A stretch of 64,000 nt of DNA from JANNNF01 sp040385825 (GTDB lineage Bacteria > Pseudomonadota > Alphaproteobacteria > Rhodobacterales > Rhodobacteraceae): assembly GCA_040385825.1 (NCBI GenBank), contig JAZKGQ010000009.1:248001-312000 (forward strand), read 5' to 3'. Position numbers and translations under genes: made by a program. Numbering within the stretch: position 1 is the first letter of the stretch; each line of letters opens with the position of its first letter. Shown piece by piece: positions 43,337 through 51,960 of the stretch. The notes under the pieces were generated by a model, which was not told where the DNA came from, made no database searches, and worked only from the letters and a program-made list of their open reading frames with translations.

Positions 43337-43576
43337 ATGCCCACCCTCATCGCCATGATCATCATTGGGGCCGCCGCCGGGTTTCTGGCGACGCGGGTGA
43401 TGCGGCTGAACACCGATGTCCCGACGACCGTGGCCATCGGGGTGTTCGGCGCGCTGATCGGCGGGTTCGTGCTGCGGTCGCTGATCTCGCTGATGGGGTT
43501 CATGGCGGGGTTCGTCGGCGCGTTTCTGGGCGCGCTGGTGCTGATCTGGCTGTGGAAGACCTACGGGCCGAAATAG
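43337..43576 (+). CDS. GlsB/YeaQ/YmgE-like small membrane protein
   Basis: A 79-residue protein of three hydrophobic helices (LIAMIIIGAAAGFLATRVM, TTVAIGVFGALIGGFVLRSLI, then FMAGFVGAFLGALVLIWLW), Gly-rich as in the transglycosylase-associated GlsB/YeaQ/YmgE family. The function of the family is poorly known; some are stress-induced. AAGGAAAGG at 43321-43329 precedes ATG 43337. It follows fmt by 58 bases. Confidence 0.75.
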   Translation: MPTLIAMIIIGAAAGFLATRVMRLNTDVPTTVAIGVFGALIGGFVLRSLISLMGFMAGFVGAFLGALVLIWLWKTYGPK

Positions 43577-43645
43577 GTGGGGGGCAATGCAGGATGAACC
43601 TCCTGAACTACCCTCTTCTGCCCGGAATCAAGCGCGAAGCGCGCC

Positions 43646-43774
43646 GGGCAATGCCCGACCGCCCCCTCGGGCGGGCATTCTGCAACCTCACCAGCAGAAA
43701 TTCGGTGGGAGAAGTTGAACCATAAACCGCGTCGAACTGGCGTTGTTTGCCCACCCGGCGGTCGGGCATTGCCC
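43646..43774. repeat. 18-bp inverted repeat bracketing an intergenic element
   Basis: GGGCAATGCCCGACCGCC at 43646-43663 is the perfect reverse complement of 43757-43774. The 93-bp interior shows no ORF that looks real. The intergenic stretch 43577-43838 otherwise holds nothing recognisable. It could be a small non-autonomous (MITE-like) element or a long RNA hairpin; no flanking target duplication was identified. Confidence 0.65.
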
Positions 43775-43838
43775 TTTCGTCGTGCATGTTGAAAGGCACA
43801 GGAAAACCGAGCCAATCCCATGAACGATCACATCGGCC

Positions 43839-44339
43839 CTAATCCAGCCGCTTGACCGCATCTTTCAGACGAAACCCATCTGCCCCGGCCACCTGCCACA
43901 GCCGTTGCCCTTGCCACGCCGCAAACAGGATCGCCGCGCCCTCGCGCCCCTTGTCGCCGCCGCCAAGACGTAAGGCGAGACTGGCCTCGATCTGGTCGCG
44001 CCATGCAGCAGCACGCGGGCGCAGCGCTGCGTCGCGCAGGGACATGTCCAGCAGGGTTGCGTCGGGCGGGTTTGCGTCCAGCGCCTTGAGCAGGCCCTGC
44101 GGGCCTTTGTCGGCGGCAATCGCGCGGGCGGCGGTGGCATCCAGATCGTCCCATGCCGCCAGCAGCGCCGCACGCACCATCGCGTCGCGCGACCCAAAGC
44201 GTTGCACAAGGGTCGGGGCGGCCAGTCTGGCCACCCGCCCCACGGCGGCGAAAGACACGGCCCGGTCGCCATCTGCCGCCAGCATCTGGCGGACAGCGGC
44301 AAACACGGTCGCATCGGGTATGGCTTTGGTGCGGGACAT
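43839..44339 (-). CDS. TetR/AcrR family transcriptional regulator
   Basis: A 166-residue protein with an N-terminal helix-turn-helix: TVFAAVRQMLAADGDRAVSFAAVGRVARLAAPTLVQRFGSRDAMV (residues ~10-54), the standard TetR DNA-binding layout. The C-terminal helical domain (AALLAAWDDLDATAARAIAA onward) would bind an unknown ligand. The start ATG 44339 (MSRTKAIPDA) is used; a 12-codon longer reading exists. It is on the same strand as, and 39 bases after, the TRIC-family channel gene, which it may or may not regulate. Confidence 0.8.
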   Translation of the reverse strand: MSRTKAIPDATVFAAVRQMLAADGDRAVSFAAVGRVARLAAPTLVQRFGSRDAMVRAALLAAWDDLDATAARAIAADKGPQGLLKALDANPPDATLLDMSLRDAALRPRAAAWRDQIEASLALRLGGGDKGREGAAILFAAWQGQRLWQVAGADGFRLKDAVKRLD

Positions 44340-44378
44340 GGGCGGCAGGCTAGTGGGCCGGGCGACGGCCTGCAAGCT

Positions 44379-45041
44379 TTAGCGTTTCGGCGCGTCGGGC
44401 CGGGGCGGGCGGGATTTGTAGACCGGCAGCCGCCAGCCAAGCGCCAGACTGCCCGCCCGCAGCAGGAACGTCACCGCCGCACAGGCCAGCAACCCCGCGT
44501 CATTGCCCAAGGCCGGCCCCACCAGCACGGCGGCCAGCGACCCGGCGAAGGCGCAGGTCACATACAACTCGCCCTGCCGCAAAACCAGGGGCACCTCATT
44601 GCACACCACATCGCGCATCAACCCACCCATGCAGCCAGTGACCATGCCCATCACCAGCACGATGGGCCAGCCCATGCCTGCGGCCAGTGCCACCCCCACC
44701 CCGGCGGGCACGGCGACGGCCAGCGCGCAGGCATCCACCCACCGCAGCACCCGGTAGCGGCTTTCCAGCATCGGCGCCGCGATGAACACCAGCACGGCAG
44801 CGGCGGACGCGACCGCCAGCATCACCGGATCGGCTACCCAGAACACCTCGCGGTTCAGGATGATGTCGCGCAGCGTGCCGCCGCCCACGGCGGTCAGGCA
44901 GGCGATGAAGATGAAGCCGACAATATCAAGCTGCGACCGGCTGGCGACCAGCGCGCCGGTCACCGCAAACACTGCGACAGATGCATAATCGAGGCCGGAA
45001 ATCAGGGCCGCACCCGGCAGGGCCAGCCCCGGCGCGATCAT
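44379..45041 (-). CDS. Trimeric intracellular cation (TRIC) channel family protein (UPF0126)
   Basis: A 220-residue protein with about seven membrane helices and two copies of the family motif: AVTGALVASRSQLDIVGF with AVGGGTLRDIIL, then VTGCMGGLMRDVVCNEVPLVLR. Prokaryotic TRIC homologues form trimeric cation channels. Its start overlaps the rnhA stop (45038-45041), so it is co-transcribed after rnhA. The substrate is unproven. Confidence 0.88.
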   Translation of the reverse strand: MIAPGLALPGAALISGLDYASVAVFAVTGALVASRSQLDIVGFIFIACLTAVGGGTLRDIILNREVFWVADPVMLAVASAAAVLVFIAAPMLESRYRVLRWVDACALAVAVPAGVGVALAAGMGWPIVLVMGMVTGCMGGLMRDVVCNEVPLVLRQGELYVTCAFAGSLAAVLVGPALGNDAGLLACAAVTFLLRAGSLALGWRLPVYKSRPPRPDAPKR

Positions 45042-45514
45042 GCCGATTTCGCTTTGTTGGGGGCCCCTTTGAACGGGGCCATGCCGCCGCGCGCCAGCGC
45101 ATCGGCGCGTTCATTTTCCGCATGGCCCGCATGGCCCTTGATCCAGCGCCAGACGACCTTGTGTTTGGCCTGCGCCGCATCCAGCCGCTGCCACAGATCG
45201 GCGTTCTTGACCGGATCGCGCCCCGCCGTGCGCCAGCCATTGCGTTTCCAGCCGTGAATCCATTCGGTCACGCCGTTCTTCACATAGGCGCTGTCGGTCA
45301 CGATGGTCAGGGTGGTTTCGCGGCTCAGCGCCTCCAGCGCAGAAATCGCGGCCATCAGCTCCATCCGGTTGTTGGTGGTCATCTGCTCGCCCCCCGCCAA
45401 CTCGCGTTCCTTGACGGTCTTGCCATCCTCGCGCGCGATCATCAGCACGCCCCAGCCTCCGGGGCCGGGATTGCCGGAACAGGCACCGTCGGTATAGGCG
45501 AAAAGATCTGGCAT
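45038..45514 (-). CDS. rnhA: Ribonuclease HI
   Basis: A 158-residue RNase H1 starting MPDLFAYTDGACSGNPGPGGWG (catalytic Asp9), with TTNNRMELMAAISALEAL (catalytic Glu), TIVTDSAYVKNGVTEWIHGWKRNGW (catalytic Asp) and WRWIKGHAGHAENERADALA (His and last Asp). It degrades the RNA strand of RNA-DNA hybrids. The start at ATG 45514 is set by homology; a longer reading adds a Pro-rich leader. The stop overlaps the TRIC gene. Confidence 0.96.
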   Translation of the reverse strand: MPDLFAYTDGACSGNPGPGGWGVLMIAREDGKTVKERELAGGEQMTTNNRMELMAAISALEALSRETTLTIVTDSAYVKNGVTEWIHGWKRNGWRTAGRDPVKNADLWQRLDAAQAKHKVVWRWIKGHAGHAENERADALARGGMAPFKGAPNKAKSA

Positions 45515-45575
45515 CGGCGGCGTCCCTTTTTGCCATCGGATAGGGGGCCGGGGGGCCGCGGTCAACTGCCCGTGG

Positions 45576-46031
45576 TCACGAGCCAGACATCAGCACCCCG
45601 AGGCAGGCCAGCACGATGGCCGTCAGCAGCAGGCGCAGGGGCATCCACCATGCCGGGGTCAGGCCCTGACGGGCAAAGCTGTAGTCCAGCGCCAGCAGGC
45701 CCGCAAAGCCTGCGGCAAGGGACAGAAGGGACTCCGCGCTGGCGTCGGTGACCATGAAGAAACACCACAGCGCCGGGATCACCGACAGGGCATAGCCCAC
45801 GGCGGCCTCTTGTCCGGTGGCTCTGGTGGCAAAGCCCCACAGCACGCCCGACATGAAGGACAGGATCAGGCTGCCATAGGTCAGGCCGACATATTTGCCG
45901 ATGAACATGGGGGGCATGTAGGCCCCGCCAGCCGTGGCAAGGGCGGGCGACAGATGGGTCGCTGCGGCCCAGAGGAACGGGATCAGCCCGGCAAGGCCAA
46001 GGATCAGGGGGGCGGCGGGAATGCGGGTCAT
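45576..46031 (-). CDS. DUF3429 family membrane protein
   Basis: A 151-residue protein with five hydrophobic segments (PLILGLAGLIPFLWAAATHL, GLTYGSLILSFMSGVLWGFA, ALSVIPALWCFFMV, LSLAAGFAGLLALDYSFA, LRLLLTAIVLACLGVLMSG). SFMSGVLWGFA and LDYSFARQGLTPAWWMPLR are typical of DUF3429, a family without known function. It starts four bases inside the end of ispH (ATGA), so it is coupled to it. Confidence 0.82.
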   Translation of the reverse strand: MTRIPAAPLILGLAGLIPFLWAAATHLSPALATAGGAYMPPMFIGKYVGLTYGSLILSFMSGVLWGFATRATGQEAAVGYALSVIPALWCFFMVTDASAESLLSLAAGFAGLLALDYSFARQGLTPAWWMPLRLLLTAIVLACLGVLMSGS

Positions 46032-47005
46032 GCGGCGGGGCTGGCCGGTTCGCGCAGGATGCGGGGCACCTTGAATTCGATGTTTTCCTGCGCGGTTTCC
46101 ACCAGTTCTACCGTCACCGTGAACCGGGCGCGGAAGGCGTCGATCACTTCGTTCACCAGCACTTCTGGGGCAGAGGCGCCCGCCGTCAGGCCGATGCTGC
46201 GGATGCCTTGCAACGCGCGCCAGTCGATTTCGGCCGCGCGCTGGATCAGTTGCGCATAGGCACAGCCTGCGCTGCGGCCCACCTCGACCAGACGTTTGGA
46301 ATTGCTGGAGTTCGGCGCGCCGATCACCAGCAGCGCGTCGATGCGCGGCGCCACCGATTTGACCGCCATCTGGCGGTTGGTGGTGGCGTAACAGATGTCT
46401 TCATGGGCAGGGCCAAGGATGGCCGGAAAGCGGGCTTGCAGGGCGGCGACGATGCCTGCGGTATCATCCACCGACAGGGTGGTCTGCGTGATGAAGGCAA
46501 GGCGCGCCTCGTCGCGGACGCTCAGGCCTGCCACATCGGCCTCGGTTTCGACCAGCAGCACCTCGCCCACCGGCAGTTGGCCCATAGTGCCCACGGTTTC
46601 GGGGTGGCCCGCATGGCCGATCATCACCAGTTGCAGGCCGTTCTCATGGTGCCGCGCGGCTTCGTTGTGTACTTTGGTGACAAGCGGGCAGGTGGCATCG
46701 ACGGCGATCATCTCGCGCCTTGCGGCCTCGGCAGGGACGGCTTTGGGCACGCCATGGGCGGAAAAGATCACCGGGCGGTCGGGGGGGCAGTCATCCAGCT
46801 CCTCGACAAACACCGCCCCCTTGGCGCGCAGGGCATCGACGACGAATTTGTTGTGCACGATTTCGTGCCGCACGAAAACCGGCGCGCCCCATTTCTCCAG
46901 CGCCAGTTCCACGATCTTGATGGCACGGTCGACGCCCGCACAAAAGCCGCGCGGGGCGGCAAGGTAGAGGGTGAGGGGGGGCAGCGACTGGGGGGGCAGC
47001 GACAT
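46028..47005 (-). CDS. ispH: 4-hydroxy-3-methylbut-2-enyl diphosphate reductase
   Basis: A 325-residue iron-sulfur enzyme that makes IPP and DMAPP in the last MEP-pathway step. Conserved Cys ligands are in PRGFCAGVDRAI, AVDATCPLVTKVH and GRSAGCAYAQL; FSAHGVP, GHAGHPE and FITQTTLSVDDT line the active site, and GASAPEVLV closes the family pattern. The start ATG 47005 (MSLPPQSLPP) has GAGG upstream; a 13-codon longer reading is less likely. It is co-transcribed with the DUF3429 gene. Confidence 0.95.
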   Translation of the reverse strand: MSLPPQSLPPLTLYLAAPRGFCAGVDRAIKIVELALEKWGAPVFVRHEIVHNKFVVDALRAKGAVFVEELDDCPPDRPVIFSAHGVPKAVPAEAARREMIAVDATCPLVTKVHNEAARHHENGLQLVMIGHAGHPETVGTMGQLPVGEVLLVETEADVAGLSVRDEARLAFITQTTLSVDDTAGIVAALQARFPAILGPAHEDICYATTNRQMAVKSVAPRIDALLVIGAPNSSNSKRLVEVGRSAGCAYAQLIQRAAEIDWRALQGIRSIGLTAGASAPEVLVNEVIDAFRARFTVTVELVETAQENIEFKVPRILREPASPAA

Positions 47006-47302
47006 GGGGCCTCGGCGCGTGGTTTGGCCCAAGAAGTAGCGCATTCGGCGGTGCGGGGCAAATGGTCAGCGGGAAGACTGCAAGCCCGCCCCGATCTGGC
47101 GCCCAGCACGGGCCAGAAGGCACAAAACGAATCAGATTATGCCGAAAACGCCAGGCGCTTGCGACAGGCCGGTCCGCATGGCAGGGGCCGGGCTGCGGAG
47201 GCGCTGGTCTTCCCCGACCAGACGCGCCCGAACAGCCGGGCCAGAAGATGCGCATGACAGGACAGGAGGCTGGGGACACCCCGCCCCCGTCATGGCGCGG
47301 CG
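47006..47302. other. Intergenic stretch without recognised genes
   Basis: These 297 bases lie between the ispH start and the NYN gene stop, both on the minus strand. Codon patterns in the short ORFs here do not look like a gene. A promoter for ispH should lie in it, but no clear -35/-10 pair was found. Confidence 0.4.
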
Positions 47303-47878
47303 TCACTTTGCCTCGGCAGCCACCGGTTCATCCGTCAGCGGGCGCGGTTCGCGCGGCGGACGGCCGATCACTTCGCGCAGCTCGTCCAGCTCGATGAAAT
47401 TGTCGGCCTGACGGCGCAGCTCGTCCGAGATCATCGGCGGCTGGCTGCGGATCGTGGACACCACGGAAACCCTGACGCCCTGACGTTGCAGGCTTTCCAC
47501 CAACGGGCGGAAATCGCCGTCGCCGGAAAAGATCACAACATGGTCGACGCGGGCCGCAAGCTCCATCGCATCGACGCAAAGTTCGATGTCCATGTTGCCC
47601 TTGACCTTGCGACGGCCCTGGCTGTCGGTGTATTCCTTGGCGGGCTTGGTGCGCATGGTGAAGCCGTTGTAATGCAGCCAGTCCACCAGCGGCCGGATGG
47701 GCGAATATTCGTCATTCTCCAGCAGAGCCGTATAGTAGAAGGCGCGCAGCAGCTTGCCCCGGCGCATGAATTCCATCCGCAGCAGCTTGTAGTCGATATC
47801 GAACCCGAGCGCCTTGGCTGCGGCGTACAGGTTCGACCCATCTATGAACAGCGCAAGCCGTTCGTCCTTGTAAAACAT
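47303..47878 (-). CDS. NYN domain protein (LabA/DUF88-like)
   Basis: A 191-residue PIN-like nuclease-fold protein. The family acidic residues are visible: LALFIDGSNLYAAAK near residue 10 (Asp), KGNMDIELCVDAMELA (Asp near residue 97) and VVIFSGDGDFRPLV (Asp pair near residue 120). NYN proteins are thought to act in RNA processing or turnover. The C-terminal tail after EVIGRPPREPRP is low-complexity. It is divergent from folK. Confidence 0.85.
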   Translation of the reverse strand: MFYKDERLALFIDGSNLYAAAKALGFDIDYKLLRMEFMRRGKLLRAFYYTALLENDEYSPIRPLVDWLHYNGFTMRTKPAKEYTDSQGRRKVKGNMDIELCVDAMELAARVDHVVIFSGDGDFRPLVESLQRQGVRVSVVSTIRSQPPMISDELRRQADNFIELDELREVIGRPPREPRPLTDEPVAAEAK

Positions 47879-48020
47879 TTCGGGTCCCCTCGAAAAATTT
47901 GTTCCACCAATCGAACTTCCGTGAGTGATCTACGTAATGTAGTGAATGCCGAAGGCGAACCACCTGTAGGTATCAGTCAGACCCTTGGCACCGCAAGCCG
48001 AACTGTAACGGAGTGTAATA

Positions 48021-48605
48021 TTGCTGTCGCATCTTTCAAGTCGCGCGCTGGTTGCGTTAGGCGGCAATCTGCCGTTCGCGGGCCTGTCGCCAGACCAGAC
48101 GCTGACAGCCGCCCTGGCCGCGTTTCCGGGCGAAGGGCTTGTGGTGCGGGCGGTTAGCCGGTTTTTCCGCACCCCCTGCTTTCCTGCCGGGGCGGGGCCG
48201 GATTATGTGAATGCGGCGGCCCTGCTGGACGTGCCGCAAGGTGTTGACGCCGCGTCACTTTTGCGCGACCTGCATGCGATAGAGGCGAAGTTTGGACGTG
48301 AGCGTTCAACCCGGTGGGGGATGCGCACGCTGGATCTGGATTTGCTGGCCTTGGGTGATTCGGTGCTGCCCGATGCCGCCGAGCAGGCCCGCTGGCGCGC
48401 GATTGCGCCCGAGGCACAGGTTCTGGCCGCGCCCGACCGCCTGATCCTGCCGCATCCCCGCATGCAGGACCGGGCCTTTGTGCTGGTGCCCCTGGCCGAT
48501 ATTGCCCCGGAATGGGTGCATCCGCTGACGGGATCGACCGTTGCCGACATGCTGGCCGCCCTGCCGGCCGCCGATGTGGCGGCGGTGAAACCGCTCGTGG
48601 AATAG
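48021..48605 (+). CDS. folK: 2-amino-4-hydroxy-6-hydroxymethyldihydropteridine diphosphokinase
   Basis: A 194-residue HPPK. Family motifs: LVALGGNLPF near residue 10, AVSRFFRTPCFPAGAGPDYVNAA, and RWGMRTLDLDLLALGD with the Mg-binding Asp pair, then LPHPRMQDRAFVLVPLADIAP. It transfers pyrophosphate from ATP to the pterin in folate synthesis. The start appears to be TTG 48021, with GGAG seven bases upstream; no in-frame ATG precedes the conserved core. It is followed by the rpoZ promoter. Confidence 0.92.
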   Translation: MLSHLSSRALVALGGNLPFAGLSPDQTLTAALAAFPGEGLVVRAVSRFFRTPCFPAGAGPDYVNAAALLDVPQGVDAASLLRDLHAIEAKFGRERSTRWGMRTLDLDLLALGDSVLPDAAEQARWRAIAPEAQVLAAPDRLILPHPRMQDRAFVLVPLADIAPEWVHPLTGSTVADMLAALPAADVAAVKPLVE

Positions 48606-48609
48606 GCGC

Positions 48610-48638
48610 TTGTCAACCCTGTGGGCACGCCTTACATA
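48610..48638 (+). promoter_or_regulatory. rpoZ: Sigma-70-type promoter upstream of rpoZ
   Basis: -35 TTGTCA at 48610-48615, 17-bp spacer, -10 TACATA at 48633-48638, located 39 bases before the rpoZ start. Confidence 0.6.
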
Positions 48639-48676
48639 GGCCCCTTCAAAGCCCAGCATCCGGATTGGAGTTGCCC

Positions 48677-49030
48677 ATGGCCCGCGTGACGGTCGAAGAT
48701 TGCGTTGACAAGGTTCCGAACCGGTTCGAACTGGTGATGCTTGCAGCCCACCGGGCGCGCGAGATCCAGGCCGGATCGCCGATCACCATTGACCGCGACA
48801 ACGACAAGAACCCTGTTGTCAGCCTGCGCGAGATTGCGGATGAAACCCAGTCTGCCGACGCGCTGCGCGAACGGATGATCGAAAGCCACCAGACCCAGAT
48901 CGAGGTGGACGAACCCGAGGAAGACCAGATGGCGCTTCTGATGGGCGGCGAGATGGATCGTCCGATGGTCGATGACATGTCGGAAGAAAAGCTGCTGCGC
49001 GCGCTGATGGAAGCGCAAGGCGATAACTGA
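48677..49030 (+). CDS. rpoZ: RNA polymerase omega subunit
   Basis: A 117-residue omega subunit starting MARVTVEDCVDKVPNRFELVMLAAHRAREI, with the conserved core DNDKNPVVSLREIAD, and an acidic C-terminal tail longer than in E. coli, as is common in alphaproteobacteria. It helps assemble RNA polymerase and forms part of a ppGpp site in proteobacteria. The (p)ppGpp enzyme gene rsh follows after 31 bases, the classic rpoZ-spoT linkage. Confidence 0.96.
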   Translation: MARVTVEDCVDKVPNRFELVMLAAHRAREIQAGSPITIDRDNDKNPVVSLREIADETQSADALRERMIESHQTQIEVDEPEEDQMALLMGGEMDRPMVDDMSEEKLLRALMEAQGDN

Positions 49031-49061
49031 ACCGGGCTTAGGCCCGGCGGGTGGGGCGGTG

Positions 49062-51179
49062 ATGATTGACGTTGAAGACCTCATCGCCCTTGTCCACAAT
49101 TACAACCCGCGCACCAATGCCGATCTGATCCGCAAGGCCTATGCCTACGGGTTGCAGATGCACGAGGGCCAGTTCCGCAAATCGGGCGAGCTGTATTTCA
49201 GCCACCCCGTTGCGGTGGCAGCAATCCTGACCGAACAGCAACTGGATGATGCGACCATCATCACCGCCCTGCTGCACGACACCATCGAAGACACCAAATC
49301 CACCTATTCCGAGGTTGCCCGGCTGTTTGGCGAGGATATCGCCGAACTGGTCGATGGGGTCACCAAGCTGACCAATCTGCAACTGAGCAACACCGAAAGC
49401 CAGCAGGCGGAAAACTTTCGCAAGCTGTTCATGGCGATGTCCAAGGACTTGCGGGTGATCCTGGTCAAGCTGGCCGACCGGCTGCACAACATGCGCACCA
49501 TCCGCAGCATGAAGCCGGAAAAGCAGGCGCAGAAAGCGCGCGAGACGATGGAGATTTTCGCCCCTCTTGCAGGCCGGATGGGCATGCAGTGGATGCGCGA
49601 GGAACTGGAAGATCTGGCGTTCAAGGTGCTGAATTCGGAAGCCCGGATTTCCATTATCCGCCGCTTCATCACCTTGCAGCGTGAAGCGGGCGATGTGGTC
49701 CACAAGATCAGCGCCGACATCCGGCACGAGTTGGACAAGGCGCAGCTTGAGGCCGACGTGTTTGGCCGCGCGAAAAAGCCCTACTCGATCTGGCGCAAGA
49801 TGCAGGAGAAAGACCTTGCCTTCTCGCGTCTGTCCGACATCTACGGCTTTCGCATCATCGCGGGGTCGGTGGCCGACTGCTACCGCATTCTGGGGGTGAT
49901 CCACCAACGCTGGCGGGCGGTGCCGGGGCGGTTCAAGGATTACATCAGCCAGCCCAAGAACAACGGCTATCGGTCGATCCATACCACGGTGTCGGGCCGT
50001 GACGGCAAGCGGGTCGAGGTGCAGATCCGCACGCGCGAGATGCACGAAGTGGCCGAGGCTGGCGTCGCCGCCCACTGGTCCTACCGCGAAGGCGTGCGCA
50101 CGGCAAACCCGTTTGCGGTGGACCCCGCCAAATGGATCGCCAGCCTGACCGAACGGTTCGACGAGGGCAACAACGACGAGTTTCTGGAACATGTGAAGCT
50201 GGAGATGTACTCCGACCAGGTGTTCTGCTTCACCCCCAAGGGCGATGTGGTGCAACTGCCGCGCGGGGCCACGCCGCTGGATTACGCCTATTCCATTCAC
50301 ACCCGGATCGGCAATTCCTGTGTGTCGGCCAAGGTCGACGGCATCCGAGTGCCGCTGTGGACCCGGCTGAAGAACGGCCAGTCGGTCGAGATCATCACCG
50401 CCGAAGGCCAGCGCCCGCAGGCAAGCTGGATCGACATTGTCGCCACCGGCCGCGCCAAGGCCGCGATCCGCAAATCCCTGCGCGAGGAAGACAAGGGCCG
50501 CTTCGTCAAGCTGGGACAAGAGCTTGCCCGTGCGGCCTTTGACCATGTCGGCAAGAAATGCAGCGACAAGGCCCTGCGCACGGCGGCCAAGATGCTGGGT
50601 GTCGCCGACGAGCTGGAACTGCTGGCGCGGCTTGGGTCGGCGGAACTGACCGCGCGGCGGGTGGTGGAAACGCTGTACCCCGAACTGGCCCGCGCCGCGC
50701 CCGAAGTGGTCGATGCGCAGCGCCCGGTGGTAGGGCTGACCGATGACCAGTCGGTGCGCCGCGCGCCGTGCTGCCAGCCGGTGCCGGGCGAGCGCATCGT
50801 GGGCATCACCCACCGCGGGCAGGGCGTGGTGATCCATGCCATCGACTGCCCCGCGCTGGAGGAGTTCGAGGAACAGCCCGCCCGCTGGGTTGACCTGCAC
50901 TGGCAGGCCGGGCGGCACGCGGCGGTCAACACCGTCAGCCTTGAGGTGACGATTTCCAACGATGCGGGCGTTCTGGGCCGGATCTGCACCTTGATTGGCG
51001 AGCAGAAGGCCAATATCTCGGACCTGCGGTTCACGGACCGCAAGCCGGATTTCTTCCGTCTTATTATCGACGTGGATCTGCGCGATGTTGAACACCTTCA
51101 TATGGTGATGACAGCGCTGGAGGCCGAAACCGACGTGGCGCAAATCTCGCGGCACCGGGATCTGACGCGTAAGCCCTGA
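49062..51179 (+). CDS. rsh: Bifunctional (p)ppGpp synthetase/hydrolase (RelA/SpoT homologue)
   Basis: A 705-residue long RSH protein. The HD hydrolase domain is intact (YFSHPVAVAAIL, ITALLHDTIEDT with the HD pair, KLADRLHNMRT). The synthetase domain has YSIWRKMQ, SDIYGFRIIAG and DYISQPKNNGYRSIHTTV. TGS follows (VFCFTPKGDVVQLPRGATPLDYAY), then the zinc-finger/CC region (APCCQPVPGERIVGI) and a C-terminal ACT domain (LEVTISNDAGVLGRICTLIGE). It both makes and degrades the alarmone, as the sole long RSH of most alphaproteobacteria. GTG 49059 one codon before ATG 49062 is an alternative start. Confidence 0.95.
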   Translation: MIDVEDLIALVHNYNPRTNADLIRKAYAYGLQMHEGQFRKSGELYFSHPVAVAAILTEQQLDDATIITALLHDTIEDTKSTYSEVARLFGEDIAELVDGVTKLTNLQLSNTESQQAENFRKLFMAMSKDLRVILVKLADRLHNMRTIRSMKPEKQAQKARETMEIFAPLAGRMGMQWMREELEDLAFKVLNSEARISIIRRFITLQREAGDVVHKISADIRHELDKAQLEADVFGRAKKPYSIWRKMQEKDLAFSRLSDIYGFRIIAGSVADCYRILGVIHQRWRAVPGRFKDYISQPKNNGYRSIHTTVSGRDGKRVEVQIRTREMHEVAEAGVAAHWSYREGVRTANPFAVDPAKWIASLTERFDEGNNDEFLEHVKLEMYSDQVFCFTPKGDVVQLPRGATPLDYAYSIHTRIGNSCVSAKVDGIRVPLWTRLKNGQSVEIITAEGQRPQASWIDIVATGRAKAAIRKSLREEDKGRFVKLGQELARAAFDHVGKKCSDKALRTAAKMLGVADELELLARLGSAELTARRVVETLYPELARAAPEVVDAQRPVVGLTDDQSVRRAPCCQPVPGERIVGITHRGQGVVIHAIDCPALEEFEEQPARWVDLHWQAGRHAAVNTVSLEVTISNDAGVLGRICTLIGEQKANISDLRFTDRKPDFFRLIIDVDLRDVEHLHMVMTALEAETDVAQISRHRDLTRKP

Positions 51180-51213
51180 GGGCAGCCCGAACCGGGCGGA
51201 AAGGGGCACAGCC

Positions 51214-51921
51214 TTGGTGTTCAAGCGGCGCACGCCACGATCATTCTGGGGCCGGATGCGAGAGCTTGTCTACCCGCATGGCGGATTCCTGCGGGCGACG
51301 CGCTATGTCATTCACCGGATGCGCCGCCTGCCGGATGAACCGCACCGCGTGGCGCGGGGGATCTTTGCCGGCTGCCTGATCGGCTTTCTGCCGCTGCCGG
51401 GCATACAGTTCGTGGTGGCCGCGATGTTTGCCTGGGTGATCCGGGGCAATATCTTTGCGGCCCTGCTGGGCACCTTCAATTCAAACCCCATCACCACGCC
51501 GGTCTTTGCCGTGGCCTCGATCAGCCTTGGCCACTGGATGCTGGGGATCGAAACGCCGCTGACCTCGGAAGCCATCGGGCGCGCCTTTTATGATGCAGGC
51601 GACGATCTGTGGCGCAATGTCATGGCGATCTTCACCCCGGCAAAGGCGCATTGGGGCGGGCTGATGCAGTTCTGGGACACAATCTATGTGCCCTATCTTA
51701 TCGGGTCCCTCGGGCCTGCGGTGATCCTGAGCCTGATCTTCTACTATCTGACCATCCCGGTCGTTCAGACCTATCAGAAGGCCCGCGCCGCCAAATCCAA
51801 GGAACGCAGCGAAAAACGCAGCCGCCTGCGTGCCGCGCTGACCGAGGCCACCGCGCGGCTGAAGGCAAAGACCGACGCCGCCCGTGAAAACAAGGATGAC
51901 GATGCCCCCGACACGCATTAA
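51214..51921 (+). CDS. DUF2062 domain-containing membrane protein
   Basis: A 235-residue protein with an N-terminal amphipathic region and the DUF2062 core HRVARGIFAGCLIGFLPLPGIQFVVAAMFAWVIRGNIFAALLGTFNSNPITTP (about residues 45-97), then a membrane segment (YLIGSLGPAVILSLIFYYLTI) and a Lys/Glu-rich coiled-coil tail. Function unknown. The start is TTG 51214 or GTG 51217, with AAAGGGG upstream. It lies between rsh and pdxJ. Confidence 0.82.
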   Translation: MVFKRRTPRSFWGRMRELVYPHGGFLRATRYVIHRMRRLPDEPHRVARGIFAGCLIGFLPLPGIQFVVAAMFAWVIRGNIFAALLGTFNSNPITTPVFAVASISLGHWMLGIETPLTSEAIGRAFYDAGDDLWRNVMAIFTPAKAHWGGLMQFWDTIYVPYLIGSLGPAVILSLIFYYLTIPVVQTYQKARAAKSKERSEKRSRLRAALTEATARLKAKTDAARENKDDDAPDTH

Positions 51922-51960
51922 GTTGACGGCGTGACGAATGCAGGAAGGCAGGACCGTGCA

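Noticed and set aside
49038..51233. 731-codon minus-strand ORF opposite rsh
   Set aside because: Mirror frame of a well-recognised RelA/SpoT gene.
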